This document shows positions 1 through 11,599 of a stretch of 64,000 nucleotides of DNA, in pieces. The notes beneath the pieces were generated by a model that did not search any database, was not told where the DNA came from, and saw only the letters and a program-made list of their open reading frames with translations. Each line of letters starts with the position of its first letter. Positions within the stretch are counted from its first letter, which is position 1. The DNA is from Trissonchulus latispiculum. Lineage: Eukaryota > Nematoda > Enoplea > Enoplida > Ironidae. The DNA lies in assembly GCA_030248195.1 (NCBI GenBank), contig JASAND010007671.1, positions 1 through 64,000 on the forward strand, given 5' to 3'. The translations under genes were made by a program, and so were the position numbers.

Positions 1-660
1 CGACAACATGTAAAATTAGCAATTAATCATGAAATATTATATATTGTGACGTCTGAAAGCGAAATACATATCACAAGGGCACCTTTCAAAATGAAGTTGC
101 CGATCCGCTGTCAGAAATGTCAAAAGATGCTAAAAGTGGTACAACGTTTGCATCTTCGAGTATATATAGTTTTAGGTATCTAAACCTGGGTTCTACATAC
201 TAACTAACTCACCGATGACCGAAGTAAGGAATTCTAGCCACGGTCGCCTCAGTCTCATTGCAAGCAGGCAAAGAAAAACTATTTTGCGAGATTTCTCTGG
301 CGCACGGAAAAATCACCACTTTTTCCGTTTACATATGTTTAACACATACTGACATCAACTTTGAGGTGAAATTTCTCGCTAACCGTAAGAGATCCGACCT
401 TCATTTCAAAAAATCGTTAAAATATACAAATCCGACAACAAACTATGTGAAAAAGAGCAAAATCGGAGATGGTCGAAAAATCTGCCAAAAATGGATCCCC
501 CTTAAGTTAGCTTATCAACCGCAAAAACAAACACAAAATGTAAAAACCTACTGTGAATAGTTCACTAGATCCTCAAGAAAATCATAGCAGAAAACATAAG
601 AAAATAATTTATCTAGCTACAGTATCACTGTGGTTTGGACTACAGCAAACACTTAAGGAT
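1..660. other. AT-rich sequence without recognisable gene
   Basis: No gene is supported here. A 100-codon open stretch at 258-560 on the plus strand has a low-complexity Lys/Asn-rich composition, no domain I recognise and no splice-site or promoter context, so I treat it as chance. Confidence 0.5.
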
Positions 661-1452
661 GGGTGAAATTCGTTCCATAAGCCTACTTTAGTCTGCTCCT
701 TAAGAAGATAAACAGGATGATTCAAATTTAGTTTCATAAAAAGTCGGCTTAAACGACTTAACTTAAGCTACTTAACTTAAACTACTTAAAAATTGGTTTC
801 ATAAATAAATGGCTTAAACTACTTAAACTACTTAAATTAAGTAGTTTAAGTTAAGCCGTTTAAGCCATTAAGCCATTTAAGTAGTTTAAGTAGTTTAAGC
901 CGATTATTTATGAAACGAATTTTTTAAGAAGTTTAAGTAGTTTAAGTTAAGTCGTTTAAGTTAAGTAGTTTAAGTTTTTTGTGAACATACCCATTGATAT
1001 TGTAGAAATGAAGTCCTCGTTGAGAGCTTTCGAACGATAATGACTTTTCAACTCCCAAAATTGCGTAAGTTATGAAGCTTTTAAAATGGGCATTCAAATG
1101 CGCATTCTTTCGTTTAAGTCGTTTAAGCCCCGTAAATCTACGGAGCTTAAATATGACTGATTTTGAACTGCATTTAAGCGGTCTACTTAAACTACTTAAA
1201 CTAAGTAGTTTTTATGAAAGCAGCTCTACTTAAACGGCTTAAAGTTTAAGTCGCTGAAAGTTTAAGTAGACCTGTATTTGTGAAACGCCACTTTACTTAA
1301 CGTTTAAGTAGCTGGTTTTTTGTGAAAGGGGGTCTACTTAAACGACTTAAGTTAAGTCGTTTAAGTCGTTTAAGTCGTTTAAGTAGAAATTGGTTTCACA
1401 AAAACCACTTCGTTTAAGTTAAGCCGTTTAAGTACTTTTTGTGAATCGACCC
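661..1452. repeat. Foldback-like array of TTAAGTAGTTTAAG units
   Basis: About 800 bp of short units such as CTTAAACTACTTAA and TTTAAGTCGTTTAAG occur in both orientations, so the region can fold on itself at many registers. Units are separated by phrases such as TTTCATAAA and TTTGTGAAA. The outer ends (GGGTGAAATTC at 661, GAATCGACCC near 1442-1451) are loosely inverted, which suggests a MITE whose interior expanded as a minisatellite. Similar GGG...TTTC(A)CAAA ends occur at 25.8 kb and 46.3 kb. The class is an inference. Confidence 0.55.
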
Positions 1453-1668
1453 TAAGATAAGAATCCTTATATATGAGAAGTGTACGAAGCATCGCATATA
1501 CTGATTGCTGAGAGTTCTTCACATGTCTATTTTTAAAAGGTTTATTATTATATTTCCTATTTTCCTATACTGTGTATTTTATTTTTGTATGGCCAATCTG
1601 CATGAACACTTTTTTTACGTAAATATTTTTACACATGTCTTTGTCAATATAAAGGCTTAACAACTTTT

Positions 1669-2335
1669 CAAGAGTACATAATAGAATAAGAGTATGAAAC
1701 CCTAACGCTACTATGTGCAAAGCATGGTTGACATGCTCGGGTCATTAACGCGGGACCCCCCCCCCCCGAAAGTCTCGGGGGGGGTCCCACCCTACACTAA
1801 TTACATGCTTTCATATAAGTGTGTGTCTGCTCGCTGATTCGCTAATTAGCTTAGGCTTACGATAGGCATTTTACTAGTAATTTTTAATTAATTAATTATA
1901 ACTTTAATTAGGTTAATGTAATTAAAAAACTAATTCGACAACTTTGTAGCATATTTTCTGCTCTTTCCAATGATGTAAAATTGTTGCACAAAACAAAAAT
2001 TCGTAGGAATGTAGTCTGCAACAATTTTTATATTGTTGGAAAGAGCAGAAAAAAATGCTACAAAGTTGTCGAATTAGTTTTTTAATTACATTAACCTAAT
2101 TAAAGTTATAATTAATTAATTAAAAATTACTAATAAAATGCCTATCGTAAGCCTAAGCTAATCAGCGAATCAGCGAGCAGACACACACTTATATGAAAGC
2201 ATGTAATCAGTGTAGGGTTGGACCCCCCCCCGAGACTTTCGGGGAGGGTCCCGAGTTAACGACCCGAGCATGTCATGCATGTTTAGTACATAGTTGCGTA
2301 AGAGCTTCATACTCTTATTCTATTATGTACTCTTG
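1669..2335. mobile_element. Foldback (long-inverted-repeat) element, CAAGAGTACATAATAG family
   Basis: This 667-bp element is almost entirely an inverted repeat. It starts CAAGAGTACATAATAGAATA at 1669 and ends with the reverse complement at 2335. The arms stay paired through GGGACCC/GGGTCCC hairpins, an ATTAATTAATTAT stretch and a GCTACAAAGTTGTCGAATTAG segment to a loop near 1975-2020. Flanking 7-mers AACTTTT and CACTTTT differ at one base and may be a target duplication. It has no coding capacity. Related ends occur at 35749, 36135 and 37045, so this is a family. The internal poly-C/poly-G runs (about 1757-1786 and 2222-2252) are extra small hairpins inside each arm. Confidence 0.85.
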
Positions 2336-2549
2336 CACTTTTGCGTATCCTCAAGATAGTGACATCGTAAGTCATTAAAGTCAATTCAGTACCTATACCT
2401 AATTGTTTCTTTTACCTAAATTACTACCATTGCCGAGCAAACTTTCCTCGCCCAGATGCATAAGGAATACTTCGGAAACAAAACCAGTTTCTTTCTGGAT
2501 TGGGTCCTGGTGAGTTGTTTGAGTTGACAAGAACAAAGCGGAGATTAAA

Positions 2550-2640
2550 GCGTGAACTGAATCCAAGCTCTTGATCCGGTGACCCAGTGACCCGATCCGA
2601 AAAGTGGCCCACATTGACACGGTGACCCGGTTCCATCGCT
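2550..2640 (-). repeat. Degenerate end of the GACCC-repeat hAT-like family
   Basis: GTGACCC motifs are repeated here, and the minus-strand string GATGGAACCGGGTCA resembles the terminus GATGGAAACTGGGTCA of the intact element at 11600-13219. No partner end or target duplication is visible, so this is a remnant. Confidence 0.5.
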
Positions 2641-2922
2641 TTTGTATGGCAGTAATTTTCTGATTCCGCTATGATTTGATTTTATTTGGCCAATGTGGCC
2701 AATATTTTGAAATCAACAATTGATATTGTTTGTTTGCAGATGATATAAGCATTTAATTTTTTACACACAGCAGCGTATTTGAATAGTAAATTAAGTACTG
2801 ACTTTGCATTTTAGCAAAGCAAAATAAATAGCGTAAAGTTTGCATAACAAACTTATTTTAAATTTTCATATTAATTTAGTATTAATTACCATTAATTTTA
2901 GCTAATGAGACAATTAAGAAAT

Positions 2923-3051
2923 TATGCGGGATATTGCGGGACGGGCATTATCAAATTGGCGGGTCTGCGGGATCTCGCGGGACGGGACAAACAAATTGAG
3001 TGCGGGACAGGACGGGACGGAACGAAAAATTTCGTCCCGCGTCCATCTCTG
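2923..3051 (-). repeat. GCGGGAC-rich end of a hAT-like element
   Basis: Repeats of GCGGGA(C/T) end at 3051 with CCATCTCTG, whose reverse complement CAGAGATGG matches the usual start of hAT terminal inverted repeats. I could not find the partner end, so it is a solo end or a truncated element. Confidence 0.5.
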
Positions 3052-3502
3052 CCTCAGGGATACTGTTGCTCAGCTTAATCCTTAATCTGGAGTTGCGCCT
3101 TCAGTATACTGGTTTGCTTCAGTTGAAATTTGCACACAAAAATTGCAGAGGCAACAGCTAAAGCTGGAAGAGTTGCCGTAAAGCATCAAATCCTTAATGC
3201 TTACCGTTGTCATCCTTAAAGAAGAGTTAACACTGAATACACCTTAGTTTTTCTTTTTCTATAACCTTTTCAGAAAACTTAAAATATTGACTGAAAACTG
3301 TTATTAAAGACATCGTAAAATTGATATCAAATGTTCTGCCATTTACACAGTCTTTCAAAAACATAATTTTATATTTAAATAGAAGTACCAAAATAAAGTT
3401 AAATTCCAAATGCTAAATTCAAATTCATTAGAAAATTTTAAAATTTTACAAAATAAACCTTGATTGAAGTTTCAAACAGCCAAAATTAACACTAGCCATT
3501 CA

Positions 3503-3627
3503 ACAGGTTCCAAAAGCCACCGGTTCCGGTTCCGGTTCCAGTTCCGGTTCTAAAAATCCTACCGGTTCCGGTTCCGGTTCTACCGGTTCTTTTGGAACCG
3601 GTCCCAGCACTACTTTGTAGCACCCTG
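3503..3627 (-). repeat. CCGGTTCCGG-repeat end of a hAT-like element
   Basis: CCGGTTCCGGTTCCGG units are repeated. The block ends CACCCTG at 3627, which reads CAGGGTG on the minus strand, a hAT-type terminus. The opposite end was not found. A further possible end, CAGAGGCCTGCATTACGGCC, starts at 3918 without a partner. Confidence 0.45.
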
Positions 3628-4202
3628 ATTCCTGAACCCAATGTGCAAGGAAAAGCTCCCAAACTATGCATATATAGTGCTTTGATACCGTGTAAAGTTA
3701 TCTGCAGACCAGTGTATACTTTTCTGTGCGGTAAGATCAAAATGATAAAAATTGGACATGTTAGGTATATTGGTATATACATGCGGATGGAGGTCAACTA
3801 AGGTATATATTATGAATTGTGGTTAACCAAATGAGCCCAAATTTTTTCCAAGTTAATGCACTATGTATCTGTGTCAACTTTTGTGAAATTACGCGATTTC
3901 GTTAATGCTTGCGTTCACAGAGGCCTGCATTACGGCCCGCGGCCCGGTTTAAGTTGTCTTGGTCTTTTTTGACAAAATGCAAAATATTGTTGCCTGCCAG
4001 GCGGAAGATCTAAATGAACGTTACTCTATTTGCTTATCCACCCAACTCACCCAAGCTGACACAATGGAACTTTCAGGGAGGTCCACACCGCACAATTTAT
4101 AGTCTTGAGAATCGGACAACCGCTACACCTGTGCTCCCCTACACACTCTCTCTCTCTCGCTCCTGTTCTTGCGCTACTTTAAATATGCATGGTTTGTTTC
4201 AG

Positions 4203-4435
4203 AATTAAGCAGCCAAGGAGATCCTTCTTTGGACGACAATAATATGATTCAAGCTCCTTCTATAATCGTTCAGTCCCCGTCTTGTGAACCGCTGTGCGAT
4301 AGCTCAGATGAAGGCACCGTCACTACAAGTGCTACCTCAACGTCTGGTGGCACCCCCGATTACCCCCCAGACGTGGTGACGTCTTTTGCCTCTGGTGAAC
4401 CGAAGTTGGACGGTTTTGAACCAGATCTGCTTAAG
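4203..4435 (+). CDS. Exon of an unknown acidic Ser/Thr-rich protein (first recognisable exon)
   Basis: This is an internal exon of 233 bp. The acceptor is a pyrimidine-rich tract ending TTTCAG at 4202; the donor is AAG|GTACAT at 4435/4436. It enters with two bases that complete an upstream codon and leaves at a codon boundary. The peptide (roughly SSQGDPSLDDNNMIQAP onward) is rich in Ser, Thr, Asp and Pro and has no domain or hydrophobic segment I recognise. The next in-phase exon at 9185 contains the same VQSPS motif, which supports one gene. The start exon and promoter are not identifiable. The open frame beginning at 4169 runs through the intron tract, so its first codons are not coding. 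Function unknown. Confidence 0.6.
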
Positions 4436-7400
4436 GTACATACGTATGTATATGCATGAAACGTGCTGTGTTAGCTGCTTAATTATGTGTATAAACATAT
4501 GTTTAGAATTTGACTAATGGAAAGAAATGAAAAAGTTAAATGAGCGAAAGCTAGAAAAGTAAACAGAATTTCAACAGTGGCAGAATAATTTGTATTCTGC
4601 ATTAACTGATACTGAAATTTGTCAAAGGTTTGGAGGTGGTGTATATATGTAGATAGAGTAGACAGAATGGGAAGTTTTCCGCAATCTTTCGAGAAAGGAT
4701 GTCTTTCAACTTGAGATCAGCTAACGTCTGCATTTGACAAGTCGTAGGCTTTGCTTGAAGCAGTTTAGGTTCTGGGAGATTAGTGTATAAGCTTATGTAC
4801 CTATTGAACGAGTTAATAACATAGTGTGGCGAACGCCAAAGATCTTGAAGTGTAAAATAATTTGTGTCAAGAACTTATGAGAAAGGAGGAATTGCTTTTT
4901 TCCTGCTAGTCTTTATTTCCAATTATCTTTTACCTAACATTCGACTGGGCTGCTTTTAAGTCCGCTTTGAAGTTTCTGCATCTGTAGGTTTTTAGGAATT
5001 TTAGAATGGGTGCTAAGGTTAACACGGGAGGTATGAGGGTCCAAGCCACCCCCAACCCGGACAAGGTACGAGTCCTACCGCCGTCAGGGGAAGAGGGTAG
5101 GAAAAATTGGGCAAGGGAAGCAAGCAAGGCAAGCAGAAATGACCGGAAAAATAAGTTTTTACATCGAAATTCTGAAAAAATGTCTTAATTTTTCCAAAAA
5201 ATTCAAAAGTTTGAAATATTTTTTAAAAATTCATGTTTCTGCAAATTCTTTAAAAATTGTAAATTTATATTACTATTAACGTTAATTTATGCCTATGGTG
5301 CCAGCCCCCTCAGAATTTTGTTGGGACAGAGTTCCCCCAGCATCCAACCCTATGTTAATGTATGGGTGCTACCGTGTAAAGTCGATGCTGAAACTTGGTT
5401 CAGTTTGTTTCTTTTTCCACCTTTGATTTGGTACCCGTGTATCACTTGGCAGAGCTAAAAGAGCCAATGGATGGTGGAGCGGAGGGGGATAAACCTTTCG
5501 TGCGACCCTGATCTACTAATCACTTATGCACACATATAGACTACACTTTGCTCTGATAATATGTTAGAGCAGTGCATCTAATGAACTCCAGCTAATTCAG
5601 TTTGTTCAGTTGTGGTCGTTTCTGTTCACTAAAGTAAACCTCAGAGACTCCACTATCTTGGTCCGTATAGGCCTGTTTGCCATAGACTCTCCCTTATTCT
5701 ATGAAGTTACTCACGAATGTTTCCCTATCCATTATGTCAGCTGGCAAGAGTTGGTCTTATGAGGGACTAAAGTACGAAAAGAGATTTTGCCATCTGAAAT
5801 GGGTTCATTCATCAAACTCTGAGCTGGATTCACTGATGGAGCTTCTCAGGGCTTCTGTTTGCTTTCGGCTTGCGTCTCTTGTTTTCTAATTGTGCTGACA
5901 ATTTATAATTCAACTGGTCTTTTCGCTTTTTCTTTTCGCTGACGCATTATAGAAGTACATCAAGGTGTTTTTAAGTCATTTGCACAGTTATGATCCTCCA
6001 TTTTCCAAACATTCGGCCTTTGTTAATCAAATAATAATTGAAACATAAATGTTATTTTTGAAAATTGTTGATCGAAAACTAAAATTATGTCAGGGAGCTG
6101 ACTTCGGAAATCAATACGATATCGATTTTGAAACACTATCTGCAGGATACGTATTCCTGTTATTTAACTTTAATAAATCTTATGTGGCTTTTCTTCTCTA
6201 GCCCGTGTTTTCCAGTGTTGTAATTTTCATAAGAGCAATGTTTGTTATATATTGGCCAACCTTATCACTGCAAATTATCAAAGTGTAGGGGCTTATAAAT
6301 AAATAAATCCATGATTAACTTGGTACCTTTGAGATTTTTTCTGTAGTTTTGCTTCACTTCACTTCAGTGTTTCAGCGTTGACATGGTTTCACAAGGTCGG
6401 TACTATTGAAAACGTTAACACATAACAGGACCTATACCAATACATTTATGTGGTATATATACCTCTTTTAATTTATAAGCATAAACTTTGTTACCTATTA
6501 TTCATGTATTTAAATGTATACATACCAGTCGGCGGTGACAGGGGAGTTTCATAATTTTTGGCTTGAGCGGGAACTAAATTCTGGAGTTTTGGTTTATATA
6601 CGGTGGTGATTCCTTTTGGGCACAATATTGTTGGTTGGCGGCGTAAATCAAGATGACATTTAACGAAACTTTTCGAACTAAGTTCTTTTAGCGTTGTAAC
6701 ACCCTCCGCGCAGTCCCGATTCAAAAACTCGAGATTTCCGGTCAGTGCGGTTTTTCCCAATTTCTGAAGGTTTGGCAGCAGCTATACAGTTGTGACTATA
6801 TTCATTCGAAAGATCTCAGTGAGCTTCATATTTTTGCTTTTTAAAGCAACGTTCTAGACTTCTAGCTTTTCTCTACCGTGAGATATAGCCGATTTGCTTG
6901 TTTTGGCGTCGAAAACTTGTCATTTTTGCAGAAATTAAATAATCCATCATTTCTTGAACCATGCAAGGCGTAAAATCAAACTAAGGGCGCCGATCTGAAG
7001 GTCTCATAGGGGCAAAATTATCCGACGCATGATCGTATTCCTACAGCTATCCCGTAGGCTGCTATCATAAAAATGTAGTTTTTGCAAAAACACGACCAAT
7101 TTTTTCCAAAGAGTATGGAGCATTCACCATGCAAGCTGGAGGGCTGCTACTTAACAGATGTGTTCTGCACAAATATGCCCAGGGACGTTTTTTTAGTTGC
7201 CCCGATTACTGCTTTCTAGCTAAAGTAATCGCTTGACAACTTTGGAAAAAGTAAGCAAAATACAGGTTATGCACACATTTCAGCTTATTTCTCTATAACG
7301 AAGAGCGATTTCACAATTAATAAAAATCGTCCCCATCTATTTGATGGAGGTATCGAATGATATAACCGATGTCTCGCGAAAAAGTTTACTTGAGTCTGCA

Positions 7401-9184
7401 AAAAAATCTGGAAATAATTTGGAAATTATATTTCTTCTAAAATGTGTTAAAATATTTTAGAAAAGCAACATTAGTTTCATGGTATGCATTACAAAGAGAA
7501 AATGTCAAGCTTCATTTTGATATAAAAATGGCTTCTTAACTCCAAATAATGAATGGTGCAAACTTTATGTGACCAAAAGGAATCACCACCTTAAATGAAT
7601 CGCCCATTTTAATGCAGGTTTTGTTAGGCAATGTCAGTGAGCAATTTTGTACATAAACTTACGGTTTCACTTAGCTCACTACAGATTTAACGAAGTTGAC
7701 TCAAGTCGAACCAAAACTCTTGTGAGCGTTGTAAAATTAAGTAAATGAACACTTAAACTTGTCGTTGCACTTTACACAGACAGACAACTACATAAAATTA
7801 TAGATTTTGTAAGGGGGCTGAAAGCTCAAAATTCTCAGAAAATGAGTCCAAAGGACATAAATTTTTCCAGGGAAAGGTACCAAGCTGCCTCTCCTACTCG
7901 GTTTCGCTGTTCACTTTGTTCAGGTTAAGGCTTTTATTTTGAGATTTTGACAGCGGCCAAGCTAACTTCAACTTTAAACGTTTTGTGTTCACAGATTAAG
8001 TAACATTAATAAGTTTTTCTATTACTTAGAATTTTTTAATCAGTCGGGTTAATTTTGTGAGTTACAGACATAGATTCGTCGCATTATTGACGAATTTATC
8101 CGACTTTATTGTCGTATTGTCGTACATATTTCGGACCACAATTTTCTCTACTAGAAAACAAATCAGGTAACGGTTTTCTTAGCAAAATTTTACACACATT
8201 TTACCACATAATTTTTTGTTAAGTTGTGGCAGTGTGTATTAAAACAGCTTTACATTGCAGATACAAGTTATGTAATGTTGTATTACAACAGCGAAACAAT
8301 GTTTTGAGAGTTGGCTGGCAGAACCCTAAGACGGTGTATAGGTTGAAACAGTGCGCAGAAACCGGTACGAGTTCTTCAACATCGCACTCGCAATGCCGCT
8401 ACTTTAATGGCTATATTCTGTCAAACTTTAGCATTTTGCCGAAAGTTTGAATTTCTTCTACGAAACTGCGCAAAGTGTTACAACTTAGGTTTTATGTTGC
8501 CTCCTCCTTAAAGGCTTCACGTGCCGTCACATCATCTACTCTACTTAGCCTTTATTGAATTTTCTGTCAAAAAGCTTTGTTTATTTTTCAAGTGTTAGGT
8601 CTATCCTTCCTATCCTATGTTATGACCAATTCTCCAAACAATTCTAGGCGCTATGGAGCATTACTGATAATGTTTTTGAATGACAAATTAGTGCATGACT
8701 ACTTCTATGCTAAACTTAGAACTTTTACTACGTGCACTCGACGCTGCTAAAATTAGTTGGAGGAGGAATGAGGAATTGGAGCGAGGGCGACACGATAATA
8801 CCGAAATTTGACTTTTGCGGTTCTTGTTTCATAAAAAATTGTCCTTCTGAGGAGCGCCCCACTTTGGTCGTCGGAATCCTATCCAACTTCTGTTTGCCCT
8901 TAACTTTAGGTTAAAGCACATCGCTATAATTGGACTTAGTGTTAGCATTGTTTTTGTTTCGCTGTTGATTCGATGATTAAGTTTCAGGACCACGAATCTG
9001 AACGTTCGCAAAATTTGGTTTTAATTGTAGAATACTATATATCAAGACTGGCCTACTCCGCGTGCTTGACACTTTAGAATTGCTACTTATCCCACATCTA
9101 TTGTGTTTATTAATTATTTGACATAGTTGTACCTATTGTTTACCTACTACCTACCTATTGTTTACCTTTATTACCTACTTTTAG
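4436..9184 (+). other. Intron of about 4.7 kb, no gene seen
   Basis: AT-rich sequence lies between a phase-0 donor (4436) and a phase-0 acceptor (9184). I see no coding exon, RNA gene or complete transposon in it. Open stretches at 5701-5889, 6491-6760 and 8226-8450 lack any recognisable protein signature. An alternative exon cannot be excluded. Confidence 0.45.
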
Positions 9185-9802
9185 AATGGTTTGTTGACGG
9201 ATAGTGGTGTTAAGATTATGGTTCAGTCCCCGTCTACAGACATGTTCGGTCAACCTGACGAGGAATGGAATAATGACATGATGGCTAAGGCTGCTGGCGA
9301 TAGTCCTTCTCAAGTCACCACCTCTGCTGAAGACTGTATTATTGAAGAAGCCGAAGAGGACGATTCAGTTCGACCCGGTCCGAGTGTTGTAAACGCAGAT
9401 CAGAATGGTGCAATTGAATTCGAAGAAAACGACCACCCAGACGTTTGTCAGGGCGATAAGGCCTCGCCCTTGATCCAGGCTTCTGGTTCAACTCAAGGCT
9501 CAATAAGTCCTGGTTCTAGCTCTAGTCTAGAGAACGTTGTGGACGAATCGGCGGCCGTAATCGCCAGTGAGTGCCTCAGTGAGGCTCTGGGAGAGCTTAA
9601 GATGGTTGTACTGCGGGACAAGTCGGGGCTGCCTGGACGGACTGATACTCCTGAGGAGTCTCAAAAGATCAGTAACAGTATGATACCAACGTTGGACTAT
9701 TGTGATGAAACGGGTTCCATGACGACCACAATCACGACAGATGATGAGATGAGTACGGGTAGAATCTCTCACAGGCATACAACTTCTGGTCATGGAAGTG
9801 AA
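9185..9802 (+). CDS. Large exon of the unknown acidic Ser/Thr/Glu-rich protein
   Basis: This is a 618-bp exon, 206 codons, phase 0 at both ends. The acceptor is a TTATTACCTACTTTTAG-type tract ending at 9184; the donor is the strong GAA|GTAAGA at 9802/9803. The encoded segment is very acidic and rich in Ser, Thr, Asp and Gly (for example EEAEEDDSVRPGPSVV), with a VQSPSTD motif echoing the upstream exon, and looks intrinsically disordered. The reading frame stays open past the donor to 10015, but that tail turns hydrophobic and Cys/Leu-rich, unlike the exon, so I end the exon at GTAAGA. I do not recognise the family. It could be a disordered linker of a membrane or scaffold protein whose conserved parts lie outside the window. 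Confidence 0.72.
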
Positions 9803-11491
9803 GTAAGAAAAGACTACAAATTATTTTGCTTTCGGAGTCAGTCCTATCCGAATACTGATCCTTGCCTTCAAAAGTCCACAGTTAAAGTTAAGGCCTGGTA
9901 CACACTGGTGTCTTATGTCCTTTGTTCTATGTTCTTTGTTTTATGCGTCATGCCTTTGTGTCTTAGCACAGAAGCGTTGACACTGCTATCTTATGTTTTT
10001 AGTCTTGCGCACTAGGCAGCACATTTGGTTCTTTCAACCAATGAAATTGACAATAGCTGGACTAGCTGCAACGGGATTGGTTTATCTCTTAAGACATCAG
10101 ACAAAAGTTGGACTTGGGTCGAGTCTGTCTTAAGGTGCTGGTATCCTTTTGTGCAGTGCTTTTGTTGTGATTTTTCGAAACGCTATAACTTTCGCAATTT
10201 TGGGAGTTGGAAGGAGCTTTATACATCATTTTAAAGCATATAATCTGTACATTCACATGAGCTTATGAAACTAGCAAAATTAGCAAAAAATAACAAAAGT
10301 TTTCTCACATGCTGACATCTGACAGGCGGAATATAGACCAAAAATTTTTGAACATCGATTTCTCAAAACTGTAGAATCGGCCAAAATTTCTTCTTGTGCC
10401 ATGATATGAAGGACATGTGGGCCGAGGGACATTTTTTGGATTTGGCTCAACAAGTCTTAATACTCCAGAAAATCCGGCAAATGTGCGATGACACGAAATT
10501 TCGCAACTTTGTATTCAGTTTTCTCGCAGCTGGAGATATTTCAGCTCAAACCGAAAAAAATATCCCTCCGCAATAGTGCGAATTTTCGTTCCGCCAAAAA
10601 TCACGCGAATCCATTATGTAGATTTTGAGAAATCGATGTTCAAAACAAAATAATAGCTGTTTTGCTAGAATGGTTTTTCGGCGAATTCTGTAGCTTAAAG
10701 CAAAGAACTCAAGCGAATAGGCAGTAATAAATGTGCAATTGCACGATGTATCGATTGAGTATCAATAAGTCAAAATTGTCTGTAAGATTTGGCAGTAATT
10801 TTGAAAAAAACTGATTTCTTAAAAAATGGCCATTTTTTAACCCCAAAAATCGTTTTTGGCTTATATTGCCTTAACCACTAGAGATAGCTCAAAGGTTGTA
10901 AAAGCAAAAATGTTCGTTTTGGTGCCCTCTTTCCAGCCATAACCACCAATCCGGTGTATCGACTACGTACTGAGAGAATAATGACAAAAACCAAAACTTT
11001 CTTTTCTTTACACCTAAAAATCCGGGACTGGTCCCAGAATGTTAAAGCGCACGAAAATAATGCATTTGGAAAGTTTCATCCACTTTCATAAAGAATTGAA
11101 GCTTGTAGGGTCGAATTTACACAAAGCGATACCAGCACAGCACCTTAAGAGAAAAAGACATAAGACAAGCAAAAAGACCAGTGTGAACGCCTAAAGACAC
11201 AAGACATGAGAAAAACGTCATGAGACATAAGACACCAGTGCGAACCAGGCTTAAAACATGCTTAACCTTCCTAATTTTTATTGTCAGGATTGATACAAAA
11301 AGATTTATTGGTGTTGGTGGTTTTATTTAAGTGAGTTAAATTATCTTTATTATTTACGTAGCTTTTGTTAACTAAGCACTGTAACGAACGGAATTTACAC
11401 TCGTGTAACCAGTGTATATGAAATTTTAGACATTTTCTCATTTGAAGCTTACAGCGAAAAAGTTTATGCTGAATTGCTTATGAAAATTTTG

Positions 11492-11494
<3 letters not shown>
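9803..11494 (+). other. Intron sequence, no gene seen
   Basis: This is the first part of the intron between exons 9185-9802 and 13309-13491. It is AT-rich with many short open stretches and no recognisable protein, RNA or complete element. A phrase close to TTCTCAAAA(C/T)...GAATCGGCCAAAATTT occurs in both orientations around 10360-10640, so an old foldback element is possible but not demonstrated. Confidence 0.4.

Positions 11495-11543
<49 letters not shown>
11495..11543. repeat. (AT)n microsatellite
   Basis: About 24 uninterrupted AT dinucleotides lie just upstream of the hAT-like insertion. Confidence 0.95.
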
Positions 11544-11550
<7 letters not shown>

Positions 11551-11599
11551 TCATCTTTAATCCTTAAGGTAGTTCAGATGGTACAGTAACTATCGTGAA

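Noticed and set aside
258..560. 100-codon plus-strand open frame at the left edge
   Set aside because: Low-complexity Lys/Asn-rich peptide, no domain, no splice or promoter context.
3492..3797. Gly/Thr-rich minus-strand frame
   Set aside because: Translation of the CCGGTTCCGG repeat.
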